From Margaritispora aquatica (lineage: Eukaryota; Ascomycota; Leotiomycetes; Helotiales; Discinellaceae), in NCBI GenBank assembly GCA_007644065.1, contig VJWN01000011.1:372001-436000 (forward strand): 64,000 nt of DNA, read 5' to 3'. Within the stretch, counting starts at the first letter, position 1; each line of letters opens with the position of its first letter. Below, piece by piece: positions 45,515-56,879 of the stretch. The notes below the pieces were generated by a model, which saw only the letters and a program-made list of their open reading frames with translations, ran no database searches and had not been told where the DNA came from. Made by a program: the position numbers and the translations under genes.

Positions 45515-47248
45515 ATGTGGTTCTTTGCTGCAGCAAGTGCTCTTGCTACCGTTGTGGTAGCTCAAAATTCCTCACTTCCAGCTACAGCAGCAACAACATC
45601 TGTCTTCGATGGCGGTGTTCCTACTGATGCCCCAGTTCCTGGCGATTACAATGGAGCGCTGCGACCTCAGGTTCATTTTTCTCCACCTACAAATTTCATG
45701 AATGATCCCAATGGATGCTTCAGGGATGCAAACGGAACTTGGCATTTATACTACCAATGTGAGTAACTATCTCTAGTCTACACTTTCAAATTCTAACCAT
45801 CGTCAGACAATCCAACCGCAACAGTCGCTGGGAATCAACACTGGGGTCATGCTACATCACGAGATTTGTACACTTGGGAGAACCAGAAGATTGCCATCTT
45901 CGCGTTACCCAATGCTCAGATCTTCAGTGGAAGCGTAGTCATCGATTCGAACAACACTTCTGGGTTCTTTCCTAACCAAACCAATGGCGTAGTTGCAATC
46001 TACACCTTGAATACCGCTTTCGCTCAGACGCAGGAGATTGCGTACTCTGTCGATGGTGGTTACACATTCACTAATTATACCGGTAACCCGGTGCTTGCAC
46101 TCAACCCACCCTCAACTCAATTCAGAGATCCTAAAGTCATCTGGTATGAGGGAACATGGGTGATGGTTATTGCCTATGCCCAAGAATTTGTCATTGGTAT
46201 ATTTACCTCTCCAAATTTAATTAACTGGACCCATGCATCAAACTTCTCTCACCACGGTCTCCTCGGGTTACAATACGAGTGTCCCAACTTGGTCAAGATG
46301 CCAGTCGAAGGCTCCGACGAGTCGATGTGGGTTATGGCAATCTCAATCAACCCTGGTGCTCCCCTCGGTGGTTCAATCACACAGTACTTCCCAGGCTATT
46401 TCAATGGAACAACATTCACAGCTGTGGACGCCGCAGCCCGAATTGCTGATTTCGGCAAGGACTCATACGCTGGCCAATTCTTCTACGGCATCCCCGAAGA
46501 CGAGGAGCAGGTCTTCATCGCATGGTCCAGCAACTGGCAGTACTCGCAACAAGTACCTACCGGTGAACTTGAAGGCTGGCGTTCAGCCATGGGCTTACCT
46601 CGTCGCACCCATCTTGCAAACGTGACTCGTATTGGCTGGGACATGATCCAGATGCCCTACGACCTCACACCAATTTATGATGCACCACTAGCCACCAACT
46701 CCAGTCTTGGAAACGGGACTGTTCTCCTCGATTACTCCAGTCTCAGCAGTGGAGCGGTCTACTTCCAAGCCAACTTCTCTTCACTCCAAAACTTATCTAC
46801 TTCCATGGGTACAGTGAACTTCACCTTTTCCTCCTCCACAACCAAGGAGTCGGTCTCAGGAGGTTTTTACTTCGGCGGCGACAATCCATTCTGGATGTCT
46901 CGTCAAAAGGTGCTTGGATTTGGCGACATCAATCCATTCTTCACCGACAAATTCTCCGTTGGAAACCCACTCGCATCTAACGGAAACTTCACTCTCGAGG
47001 GTGTGATCGATCGCTCCATTCTCGAGGTTTTCCTCGATGGAGGCCGTAACAGCGGAACCATGACCTTCTACCCACAAGGTGTCTTGGACACCATGGAGTT
47101 GAGAACTGGTGGCTTGAATACAGGCGTCATTGTTAGCGTGGCGGTTTGGGGTCTGAAGAGCACGTGGGCTCCTCAAGCTTCAATGGATGGTATTGTCTAC
47201 GGCAATTCTACCAGCAATAGCACTCAGACCATGAGACGCCGTATGTAA
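45515..47248 (+). CDS. Secreted GH32 beta-fructofuranosidase (invertase/inulinase type)
   Basis: Role: family GH32 enzymes hydrolyse sucrose or fructans with retention of configuration. Exons 45515-45758 and 45807-47248 give 561 residues. A signal peptide ([16 protein letters not shown]) follows the chosen ATG. The three catalytic motifs are present: MNDPNG with nucleophile Asp near 64, FRDPK with the transition-state Asp near 189, and YECPN with acid/base Glu near 239. A C-terminal beta-sandwich ([20 protein letters not shown]) completes the GH32 layout. Many N-glycosylation sequons are visible. Sequence alone does not tell invertase from inulinase or a fructosyltransferase. An in-frame upstream ATG at 45401 would add 38 residues and mask the signal peptide. 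Confidence 0.93.
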
Positions 47249-47815
47249 AGCACAATGGCAGATATCTGTAGAGAAGGGATCAGATGTTGTACATACGTAT
47301 TACGAAATGACGAAGACACGAGTTGTACATACCTAGCTAGCTAACGAAAATAACGAAGCTCGATTCATTGGTGAAAACAACGAGGACTACTTGTAAATTA
47401 CAACCATGTCAAAATCTCCTATTCAGTACCTCGTAAGTAAGGTAATTGAGGTCTCATTGGAACACATGGCCCATCCATTCGTAAAGTCTCAAAACTAGCA
47501 CATACTTGCTCGCTTGCGCGCTCTGTTCTCTAACTCTCACTTGTCAAGTAAACGAGCACCCTCCCTTCACAGAACGGAATAGGTAGGCGGCGATTCGACC
47601 TCGACCTCGACCTCGCTTGCGGCATTTCATAGGTACAACCACTGAGCTCTGCTTCCCATTCTCCTAACATGGCTAAGAGAAGAAAAAACATTCTATAAAA
47701 ACAAACATTGGACAAAAGTCTAGCCTCCTTCCAGCAAAGTACCAAAAAATTTTTACTGGTCCGGTCCGGTCTCAATAGATTCAAGAGAAAAAGAGTAGGG
47801 AAAAAAAAAATACTT
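47249..47815. other. Spacer between GH32 gene and tRNA
   Basis: 3' flank of the GH32 gene. Contains the A-run that serves as the tRNA terminator on the minus strand. No other gene seen. Confidence 0.6.
47801..47810 (-). terminator. Pol III T-run terminator of tRNA-Glu
   Basis: Ten consecutive T residues on the minus strand, five bases past the tRNA discriminator base, as expected for RNA polymerase III termination. Confidence 0.8.
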
Positions 47816-47910
47816 TTCCGAACCGGGGAATCGAACCCCGCGCTACCGCGTACTGAGAGTCTTATTAAGACTCATGAGAGGCGGAAATGTTACCGATACA
47901 CCAGTTCGGA
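47816..47910 (-). tRNA. tRNA-Glu (CTC) with 24-nt intron
   Basis: Minus strand. Acceptor arms TCCGAAC and GTTCGGA pair perfectly, followed by discriminator A. A D-arm TGGTGTATCGGTAACA, a T-arm CGGGG-TTCGATT-CCCCG and a 4-base variable loop are present. The anticodon loop reads CT-CTC-A, giving anticodon CTC (47876-47878). The anticodon stem TCCGC/GCGGT closes only if the 24 bases at 47851-47874 are removed; this insert sits one base 3' of the anticodon, the usual eukaryotic tRNA intron position. The intron holds its own hairpin (GAGTCTT/AAGACTC). The overall sequence resembles fungal tRNA-Glu; a discriminator A rather than G is slightly unusual. Confidence 0.88.
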
Positions 47911-49490
47911 TTTGTTGGAAGCCATCTTGAAAACTGGGTTTATGTAGAGTGGAAGTTGGCAGTGGGTCATGTGACTCTGCCTGCTTGGCGAGGAGGAAAA
48001 CTTGGAAGCTGACGGTCCACTCCATTTCGCTTACTAGTTGTCACAGTATTTAATTACAACGTTCATAGATTGGAGTCCTGAAGCCAGCCTATATTTTCAA
48101 ACACTTTGGATTCTAAGGTCTTAATCGTGGTATATAGTTACAGCCACTATAATACTAGTATCCGAAAGGAAGCTATCGGGGGAACTCCTTCTTCGCCTAG
48201 ACAAGATCTTCGTTCATTTGATGTGAAAGTGGAGATCGCGTTCATCTTACCATATTATTTGGGCTTGACAGCTCAATTCGAGGCAGAACAAGGCCATTGA
48301 GGTCATATCGGAACTCTTGTTATCCCATTCGAGAGATCAAAAGGAAAGTAAAAAGGCCCGAATTTCTCTGGTCATCTAAAATAACCCCGCTATCTGAAAG
48401 TTTATGCATAAAAGTAGTAGGGACTATGCATGCCAAACAGGAGAGTTACAGTGCTTACGGAGGCTGGTACATTTCGTACTTCTTGGAAGGACTCCGACTT
48501 GTTTGCTCTTCATATTTAAGTGATGGCAGAATTGATAACTTGGTCACCTATTGGGTGTGATGGATGATGTGAAAGGAGGTCATCCTCCAGAACACCAGGT
48601 ACTTTATTTGCCATGGTTGATCCCGTTACAAAATTGCTGATATACATTTTGATGAATGTAGAAGCTAATATTGTCGAACACCTCGATCAATGAAGCCAAG
48701 GTACCTAAACTTTCCCATATTTGCGGAGATGATGAGATATTTTTAGCTTTTTGATTATGTCATTAGTACAGTCTGAGATCACGACGCCCTCAACGACAAC
48801 GCACGACAATCAACAAACAAGTTGTTCCTTCAACAGGCAAGGAGATCATAGATTCTAAAAGGAGTTGGAAGGTATCAAACAGACTGGGCTAATGCACATG
48901 GTCTTACATGTAATCACAGGCTTCGTGAGCCCAGCAATCGAGGTAGGCCATGTGTACCAATGTCCAAACTACGCAAGTATTTGAGAGATCACTTCCTAGA
49001 TCTTATTTCGTAAACTTTCTGATGTGTATAATATTCAAGTACATTCTCTTTACTGATATGTATTATATTTCAACAAATTCTCTTTATTAATAGGTATAAC
49101 ATTCTAAAGCCTTATCCAGCCATCCTATCTAGCTATATTGCTGTCTTCAACGGTGACGAATGTTAACAACCTCGAATCACGAACCTCGTGGCACGCCACC
49201 AACCAAGAGACTAGCATTTCTTCAAAGATGTCGAATGGCTTCAAATCGCTTAGTGGGTTGTAGATCATAAGACTAGACGAGACCGTTAATTCCGGGGAAG
49301 CTGTGTGCCTGGATCTGCAGCCCAAATGGAAGCTCTGGAGGAAAGATGTGCGCAAAGGTGGGGCGGAATCGGACTCAAATCAGGAATACCAGAGAAAGCT
49401 GTTCATTATTTAGATGTTGTTGTCTGCTTCATTATTGTCTGGAAGTTTTCAGATCACAAGCTATTGTTTGCTTTGCTTGCAGTTTAAACG
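47911..49490. other. 1.6-kb gene-poor interval upstream of GH3 gene
   Basis: Upstream flank of the tRNA, then sequence without a convincing gene. Protein-like frames at 48106-48560 (+) lack an ATG start and a recognisable domain. A degenerate 34-base tandem repeat lies at 49019-49106. The right end is GH3 promoter and leader. Confidence 0.5.
49019..49106. repeat. Degenerate 34-base tandem repeat
   Basis: Two 34-base units (starting 49019 and 49053, both opening CTGAT.TGTAT and ending CTCTTTA) and a partial third. AT-rich and diverged. Confidence 0.5.
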
Positions 49491-52400
49491 ATGCTGTCGT
49501 CAATCACAGCTGCCCTTTTTCTCGGCTCATCGGTCGTTGCTTCCCATTCGCTCGGTCGCAGGCACAACGCATCTGCGGTGAGCAAACCTCCATCCCATCT
49601 CCGCATCTTCAACGGATTCGATTGCATTGTTCATCAGCAGCTTTTTTCTACATTTTTGGTGCTTCGACATTCCTTTTCGATTTCTTCAGAGACATTCATT
49701 CTTTTGACTTAGCTCAAAATGGGTGTCTTTATGGGACTCATAACTGCTATTGCAGCACTTACTGGAGAGCAAATCCCACTGACTATGGAACAGAACCTAA
49801 ATAATGCATCTAGTCTTGCAACTTCGGATCCGTTCTATCCTTCGCCGTGGATGAGTGGTACTGGGGAATGGGCTGATGCGTACGCTCAAGCGAGAGATTT
49901 TGTCTCGCAATTGACGTTGTTAGAGAAAGTTAAGTAAGTGTTGCCAGTCATTTGCCTTGAGATGGAATAGTTAATAACTGCATAGTCTCACTACAGGTGT
50001 TGGATGGATGAGTGAGCAATGTGTTGGTCAGGTAAGAATTCATGACTAGAATCGAGTTATCAATACTAATGCAGGCAGGTTGGCTCGATTCCTCGGCTTG
50101 GTTTTCGATCACTTTGGTATGCAGTCAATATCTCTAAGTTTTACCTCAAGCTACAAATTCCAGCATTAGCGAGAAAAATCACTGACTATGTCAAAGCATG
50201 CAAGATTCGCCAGTTGGAATCCGTTTTGCCGATTACGCTACAGTTTTCTCATCAGGTCAAACTGTCGCAGCTACCTTCGATCGCGGACTTTTCTACGCCA
50301 GAGGTCATGCCATGGGCAAGGAGCACAAAGCAAAAGGCGTTAGCGTCCAGCTAGGACCTGTCGCTGGTCCATTAGGTCGAGCTCCAGAAGGAGGACGCAA
50401 TTGGGAGGGATTCTCTCCTGATCCATATTTGAGTAAGTAAAGTTTTATTTGATATAAGTTCATAGGACAAGGAGCTAATTAATCCCAAGCTGGCGTTGCT
50501 ATGGCCGATACTATTCGGGGTACACAGGATGCAGGCATTATCGCATGTGCTAAGCACTTCATTGGCAATGAGCAGGTTTGTAGCCAAGCACGGTACCTCA
50601 CCCGTTATATCTGACCTGTTACTAGGAACGCTTCCGTCAAGCTGGTGAATCACAAGGATCTGGCTTCGAGATTTTAGAATCTTTGTCGAGTAACATCGAT
50701 GATGTTACAATGCATGAGCTTTACCTATGGCCTTTTGCAGACGCTGTTAGGGCTGGAGTAGGTTCTATCATGTGGTGAGTGTGTACGACTGTAATAGGGC
50801 TGCCTCGCGAGATATATGCTGACTTCGTCGTAGTTCTTACAATCAGGTCAATAACTCTTATGCATGCCACAACTCCAAGCTCCTGAATAATCTTCTTAAA
50901 GATGAACTCGGATTCCAAGGATTTGTCATGTCAGATTGGCAAGCACAACACACTGGTGTCGCATCAGCTGCTGCCGGCCTTGACATGACAATGCCAGGAG
51001 ACACAGTGTTCAGCAGTGGTGAGAGTTTCTGGGGCACAAATCTCACTCTTGCCGTTCTTAATGGGACAGTGCCCGCATGGAGAATTGATGACATGGCCAT
51101 GCGAATTATGGCTGCTTATTTCAAGGTGGGATTAACCCTGGACGAACCTCCTATCAACTTCGATTCATGGACCAAGGCAACTTATGGACCACTCCATGCA
51201 TCTGTGGGAGCAAATATTCAACAGGTGAACTTCCATGTCGATGTCCGAGGTAACCACGGCGTCTTAGCGAGAGAAATTGCAGCACGTGGAACCGTCCTGC
51301 TCAAAAACACCAACAACACTCTTCCTCTTTCACGTCCCAAATTTGTGGTGGTAGTTGGCGAAGATGCTGGTCCAAATATCGAAGGCCCTAATTCCTGCCC
51401 GGATCGCGGCTGCAACGATGGAACTTTAGGAATGGCCTGGGGGTCCGGAAGTGCTGATTTTTCATACTTGGTTACGCCTGATACTGCTCTGCAAAATCAA
51501 GCTGTCGCCGATATGACAGCTTACGAGAGCGTTCTAGACAATTACGCTACATCACAAATTACAGCATTAGTGTCACAGGCAGATGTGACGGCAATAGTTT
51601 TTGTCAATGCAAATTCAGGCGAAGGATACATCACAGTTGATGGAAATGAAGGGGATAGAAAGAATCTGACTCTTTGGCGTGACGGAGATGCCCTGATCAA
51701 AAATGTCTCTGCCGTCTGTAACAACACGATTGTTGTAATTCATTCTACGGGACCGACGATTATCACAGAATGGTATGATCATCCTAACATTACTGCAATC
51801 TTATGGGCTGGAGTACCAGGTCAAGAAAGTGGCAACGCCATTGCAGATGTTCTGTATGGCAGAGTGAACCCTGCCGCGAGAACTCCTTTCACCTGGGGAA
51901 CTACCCGAGAGAGCTACGGAACCGATATTATGTATACACCAAACAATGGAAACGAAGCGCCACAAGATGACTTCACAGAGGGAGTCTTCATCGACTACAG
52001 GGCTTTCGACGCTCGGAACATCACTCCAATCTATGAGTTTGGCTTTGGGCTGTCCTACACCACCTTTGCATACAGCAACTTAGCAGTCATAAGCGCCGGT
52101 GCTGGCCAATATACTCCTACATCAGGCATGTCATCAGCCGCCCCTACCTTTGGTAGTTTCTCTCGAGATCTTGCCACATACCTCTTTCCCAATGGATCAT
52201 TTCCACGCATCTTGCAGTACATCTACCCCTATATCAACACCACCAACGCTGCTGCCTCTTCCGCAGATCCCAATTATGGACAATCAGCTGATGAGTTCAT
52301 GCCTCCTGGAGCGATCGATGGTAGCCCGCAACCTCTCCTTGCAGCAGGTGGTGCTCCAGGTGGAAATCCCGAGCTGTGGGATATCCTATACATTGTCACT

Positions 52401-52676
52401 GCGACTATCACCAACAATGGAACAGTGAACGGCGAAGAGGTGCCACAACTCTATGTCTCCCTCGGTGGATCCAACCAACCACGTGTGGTTCTGAGAGGCT
52501 TTGAGCGTCTGAGCATTGATGCTGGAGAATCTGCGAACTTCACAGCTAATCTCACGCGAAGAGATTTGAGCAATTGGGATCCGGTTTTGCAGAACTGGGT
52601 GATTACTTCAGAGCCAAAGACGATTTACGTTGGCTCGAGCTCGAGGAAGCTGTTCTTAAGTCAGGTATTACCTTGA
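49491..52676 (+). CDS. Secreted GH3 beta-glucosidase
   Basis: Role: family GH3 beta-glucosidase splitting cellobiose and other beta-glucosides. Eight exons: 49491-49577, 49713-49933, 49986-50031, 50079-50116, 50197-50432, 50490-50575, 50626-50774, 50834-52676. They give 901 residues in one frame, close to Aspergillus BglA-type enzymes. Exon 1 is a signal peptide ([17 protein letters not shown]). Family blocks are [53 protein letters not shown] and the nucleophile motif [12 protein letters not shown] with Asp near 322. The C-terminal (alpha/beta)6 sandwich and fibronectin-III-like domains follow ([42 protein letters not shown]). The introns cluster in the first third. The second exon also has an internal ATG (49719), but starting there would lose the signal peptide. 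Confidence 0.95.
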
Positions 52677-53268
52677 AATCTCGAGGTCTCAGTTATCAAA
52701 GATGGTGACGAGTGGAGTGATGAGTGGAGTGATTAGCGGTGGAAGTGGAAGATTGGACAACTCATCAGGAGGATAAACTGCTCGTTACGGATTACGAATT
52801 ACGATACAGACATAGAGGTCATTAGCATTAGAGTGGAGAGCATATGGTGTTCTCATAATAATCAACAAAAGTAATATCACTACTCTTCTTTATCTCGCAG
52901 TTCGTTGCTACAACCGAAGCCAATAGGTGAAATACAGACAAATATTAGGTATGATCTTAACTTACACTTACACATTAGACAGCTTGGCACTTACTAATCT
53001 ACTTTCTTCCGCCTAAAACCTAGTTGTTAAGAGCCAAGGGTGGGATTGTCTTTGGGAAAGTGGATAACTTACCATTTTTTTTTGTAGTCTTAACGTCTTT
53101 CACTCTGATTAGCGAGAAGTTATCACTTATATCACTAGTTGTGAAACATATCAATTTTGCAAACAGATTGAAGAGTAAGTATGAGCCCTTTCAAGTATTA
53201 TATTACATTGAGTTGTGTCCAAAATGGCAGCACTAACTATTACTACAGGCTTGCTTATGTGTAAGAAT
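52677..53268. other. Convergent spacer GH3/BBE oxidase
   Basis: Two 3' flanks, AT-rich in part. A short GAGTGGAGTGAT duplication near 52710-52735 is visible. No gene seen. Confidence 0.6.
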
Positions 53269-55418
53269 CTAAATAGGACACAGTCTTCCGTTGTTGCTCC
53301 AAGAATAAGGGACGGGGTCAGTAACCTGAACCTCCCAATCCTCCGATCCAACAGCAGTGAGCGCAAAGAACAGCCCAGTAGGATCGTACTTCTGCTTAAG
53401 CGCATACAATCTGTCGTAGTTGGCTCCATAAAACGCCTGCTGGAGATTTGGCTCCACGACATCCGCCTCGCTCATGTAGCAGCCGCTGTTGGGTGCAATA
53501 CCACGCAGGACATCCATCCACTTGGTCACGAACAGCGAGGAAGCCTTGATGGTGGCCCAGTCACTGGTGAAGCTCCACACGTTTCCGATAATGATATGCG
53601 CGACTGCCGTGCGCCACGCTGGGAGCACCGCGTTGTCAGTTGGAGGCTTGGCCGCGATTCCAGTGCCGCTGATGTGGAAGCCGGCGGAGAAGAGACCGAC
53701 CTCGACGGCGTTCTTGAGCGCCTGGAAGGTCTGGTTGCGCGAGGAGTCGGAGGTGAACACTGAGCGGGGCATGAGGCGCGAGGCCGTCTTCACGACGTCC
53801 GTGCCGACGTACTCCTGTGGGAACGAGGGCTCCCACGCGTCGTGGAAGTTGTCGGCGTGGTTGTACCACGGCGTGAAGGTGATGTTCAGGCTGGTGAGCT
53901 TGTTGAACCATGGGGTGAGGAGGGTCTTGGTCTGCGCGATGGTCATGTTGGGCGCGACGAATGACTCCATCTTGAAGTAGTAGTCGGTGCTGCCCGGGTA
54001 ATCGGTACCGATGCCAAAGGCAGAGGCGCCGAGGAAGTAGTACCCGTAAGTGCCGGCGTTGACGTACGTCACGAAGTTGTCGAAGTACGCGTGCACGCCC
54101 TCCCAGAACGCCGCGGCGTTGGGGCAGTCGGCGATGGTGAAGTTGAACATCACGGTCGTGGTTTGCATCTTGGGGTAGGCTTTGATGGTAAGCGAGGTGA
54201 CGACACCGATGGTCGAACCACCGCCGCCGCGGAGCATCCAGAAGACGTCGGCGTTTTGCTTGGATGTGGCGGTGATGAAGCGTCCGTCTGCGAGCACGAC
54301 TTGCATGGCGAGGACTTGGTCGGCTGCCATGCCGTACATGCTGCTCAAGGGGGAGTGGCCTCCTCCTGCGGTGTAGCCACCGCCGAGACCGACGGTCACG
54401 GCTTCTCCACCGACGACGGTCACGCCGAGGGACTTGGCGTATTCGTAGGCCTCGTGGACTTGGATACCAGAGCCTACCTTGATGGCTGGGCCGGTGTAAC
54501 CGTTGTCAGCCTATGGAAGTGTTAGTGTGTGTAGTAAAGAGGCGCAAAATAAGCGAGACACTGTGAAATGCCGATGAAAACCAAAACATTCGCATCGCTA
54601 GAGATTTGATTGCAGTGACATACCTTGAAGCTTGGGTAATACGCCTTGTCCTTGAGCCAATGGGTCCAGATGGAAAGAGCTCCCTTGCCAGAAGCCTTGC
54701 CGTTGAAGTCATGACCGGTGTTCTTGACAACAAGACGGAGATTGGCGTTTCTGGCGAAGTTCACGGCGAGTTGGATTTGAGCCACGGTGGAAACGTTCAC
54801 GACATACGAGGGATAACCTCCCATCGTGCAGGTGGTCGTGTAGTTGAATCCGGGAGGCATGCAAGAGCGACCTTGGAACAATGGCAACATAATTGAAGTT
54901 GGGTCAACCATGCTGTTGAAGGTGTTAGTTGCGAGGTAGCTGGAGTCAAAATGAATCACTTACTGAGTATTGGATGAGAGCCATCCTGCAGTGACAGCAC
55001 CACAGGCGGCAGCATTGTACTCTGGTCTGTCTGGGTAGCATACCGCAGCCAAAGGAGCACCTTTGATCAGGGCACCTCCAAGAAGAAGGTCGAAGATGTC
55101 CCAGATGAGAGGGATGGGCCAGCGAGAGTCACCTGGCATCAGTTTGCAAGAGCGAGCGGTTCTCTTGGCGACAGTTGAGTTTGTGTCGAAGCTGAAGAGG
55201 TCTGCGATGCTGTCGTTGGAGAGCGAGGATGAAACGTCAGCCAGAACGGCATCTGTTAGCTGGAGGATCTCGCCATCGAAGAGAGATGGTGCTGCCGAGA
55301 CGGTGGCAGCCACGGTTGTCTCTGCTGGTGCTAGAGACTCGGTGACGGTGGCATCCTGGGCGAGGACGAGGGATAATAATGCAGAGGTGGCTGCAGCCAA
55401 GTGAGTGAAGGTCTTCAT
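53269..55418 (-). CDS. Secreted BBE-type FAD-linked oxidase (AA7-like)
   Basis: Role: berberine-bridge-enzyme family flavoproteins oxidise sugars (AA7 oligosaccharide oxidases) or secondary metabolites; substrate unknown. Exons 54964-55418, 54624-54912 and 53269-54510 give 661 residues. [20 protein letters not shown] is a signal peptide. An extra N-terminal region (about 20-140) precedes the FAD domain. The flavin-linking histidine lies in [10 protein letters not shown] (His near 219). The second linkage site, a Cys in many family members, is replaced: the loop reads [12 protein letters not shown], so one covalent bond is expected. The substrate domain and the BBE C-terminal motif ([20 protein letters not shown]) are complete. 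Intron lengths are 51 and 113 nt. Because it follows GH32 and GH3 enzymes, sugar oxidation is plausible but unproven. Confidence 0.9.
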
Positions 55419-55440
55419 ACTTCTGATGAGACATTAGCTA

Positions 55441-55476
55441 TGTTCGACATGTTCGACATGTTCGACATGTTCGACA
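55441..55476. repeat. Tandem repeat (TGTTCGACA)4 in BBE leader
   Basis: Four perfect 9-base units, 23 bases upstream of the BBE start codon, so within its promoter or leader. Confidence 0.85.
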
Positions 55477-55873
55477 TGTTCAACCACTCGCATGCAGGCA
55501 AGATGAAAAGAGAGTTCTACATACCAAGCTACTCTTCCAGGAAGGGAAGGCTAGTGGAAGGGTAATGGAAGGATGAGTGAGCGTGATTTATCCAGAACGG
55601 CTACCCAAGCAGGTATATAAGTTGCGCCCAGCGAGTCTAGACGTGTCCCATCCATCTTCGGCAGTTGACTTCGCGTCTTTCTCGCCCAAAATAAACCGGC
55701 CCTTGCATTTATTGAGTATCACTGTGCCGCAATGCCCTTATCGAACATCGACTGTTCGAGGTAATTCTTGCACAAAGAATCAGTTCCACGTTTTCAGTTC
55801 TCCTCACGGTACCGGGGGGTCCTGCTTGGCGAGCGTATTGACAATCTTGACCCCAGGTTCACATAGAAATGAT

Positions 55874-55898
55874 AAAAAAAAAAAAAAAGGGGGGGGGG
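55874..55898. repeat. Homopolymer pair A15/G10
   Basis: Fifteen A followed directly by ten G; run lengths may be affected by sequencing error. Confidence 0.8.
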
Positions 55899-56099
55899 CA
55901 GCGGGTCTGATTCTCGAAGCGGTTATACCGTCCCGTTCCGCCATCAGGTGGAGAGAGATGTATATCACATCGAGCGCGATGCCGAAGACGTAACTTTCAA
56001 AATGTTCTCGGGAAAATTCTCCCGAGCATATCTGCATGTCACTATTCACCATTTTTTTCTTTCAAACTTGACTCAGCATCACCCGTTCCTGAAGGACAC

Positions 56100-56102
<3 letters not shown>

Positions 56103-56159
<57 letters not shown>
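56103..56159. repeat. Microsatellite (AGT)19
   Basis: Nineteen perfect trinucleotide units. Confidence 0.95.
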
Positions 56160-56494
56160 CAGTCATATGATTAAAATGCCCGCTTAACTCGGCTTGTCTG
56201 GTATCACATTGCGGGGTGCGAATGGGCCAGAATCTGCATGTGGTATTGAATTCGACATGTCGTCCGCTCTGTCTTTCCAGGGCATGGAATCAAGCTGGGA
56301 TCAACCTGGAATCAACCTGGTTATACAGTAATTTAATCCTTCACAACTGAAACAGGGAACTGCCGGACGTCGATGGGCTTGAACCAATCACTGGACTCCA
56401 AACCCTCGCTTCCATAGGGCTGGTAACCATGGGGAGGCTTTCTACCGGCCCCACTATCCGGGTCTGCGGGAAAAAGCCAGTTTGAGTGACACCA

Positions 56495-56535
56495 ACAGAC
56501 ACAGACACAGACACAGACACAGACATAGACACAGA
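56495..56535. repeat. Microsatellite (ACAGAC)n
   Basis: About six to seven 6-base units with one substitution. Confidence 0.85.
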
Positions 56536-56837
56536 TACTGGTGAAAAGTCAATAGAATCTGGGGCTTTGAAGCTGTGTGAAGTGCTTGCTTGGAGATGGG
56601 AGAAAAGATAATCTCGCTCTCCTTTTGGAATTTCCAAGATAGCTTGCTGCAAACTATTTCCTCGTCTCGCTTAAGCTCCGAGACATACCAAATTCAGTCC
56701 TGCATTCGATTCCCATTGTTCGAATGTCATTAGTGAAGCGAGACTCTTGATTGGGGGGCTTAACCACCTCCTTGATCTTCATCTTACGAGTTACGAATAC
56801 ACGGCTGAATACGGCAATATGGTTCTCCCGCTTAATC

Positions 56838-56879
56838 TTTCCATTTCCATTTCCATTTCCATTTCCATTTCCATTTCCA
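56838..56879. repeat. Microsatellite (TTTCCA)7
   Basis: Seven perfect 6-base units. Confidence 0.9.

Noticed and set aside
48106..48560. Protein-like frames resembling a flavodoxin-type start (KVLIVVYSYSHYN)
   Set aside because: No ATG, an in-frame stop in the middle and no further family motif; left as an unassigned stretch.
53215..54525. Plus-strand open frames opposite the BBE oxidase
   Set aside because: The GC-rich coding strand leaves long antisense frames open; the minus-strand exons have clear family motifs and splice signals.
56103..56159. Regular repeat considered as a CRISPR-like array
   Set aside because: It is a plain trinucleotide microsatellite with no spacers, in a eukaryotic genome.
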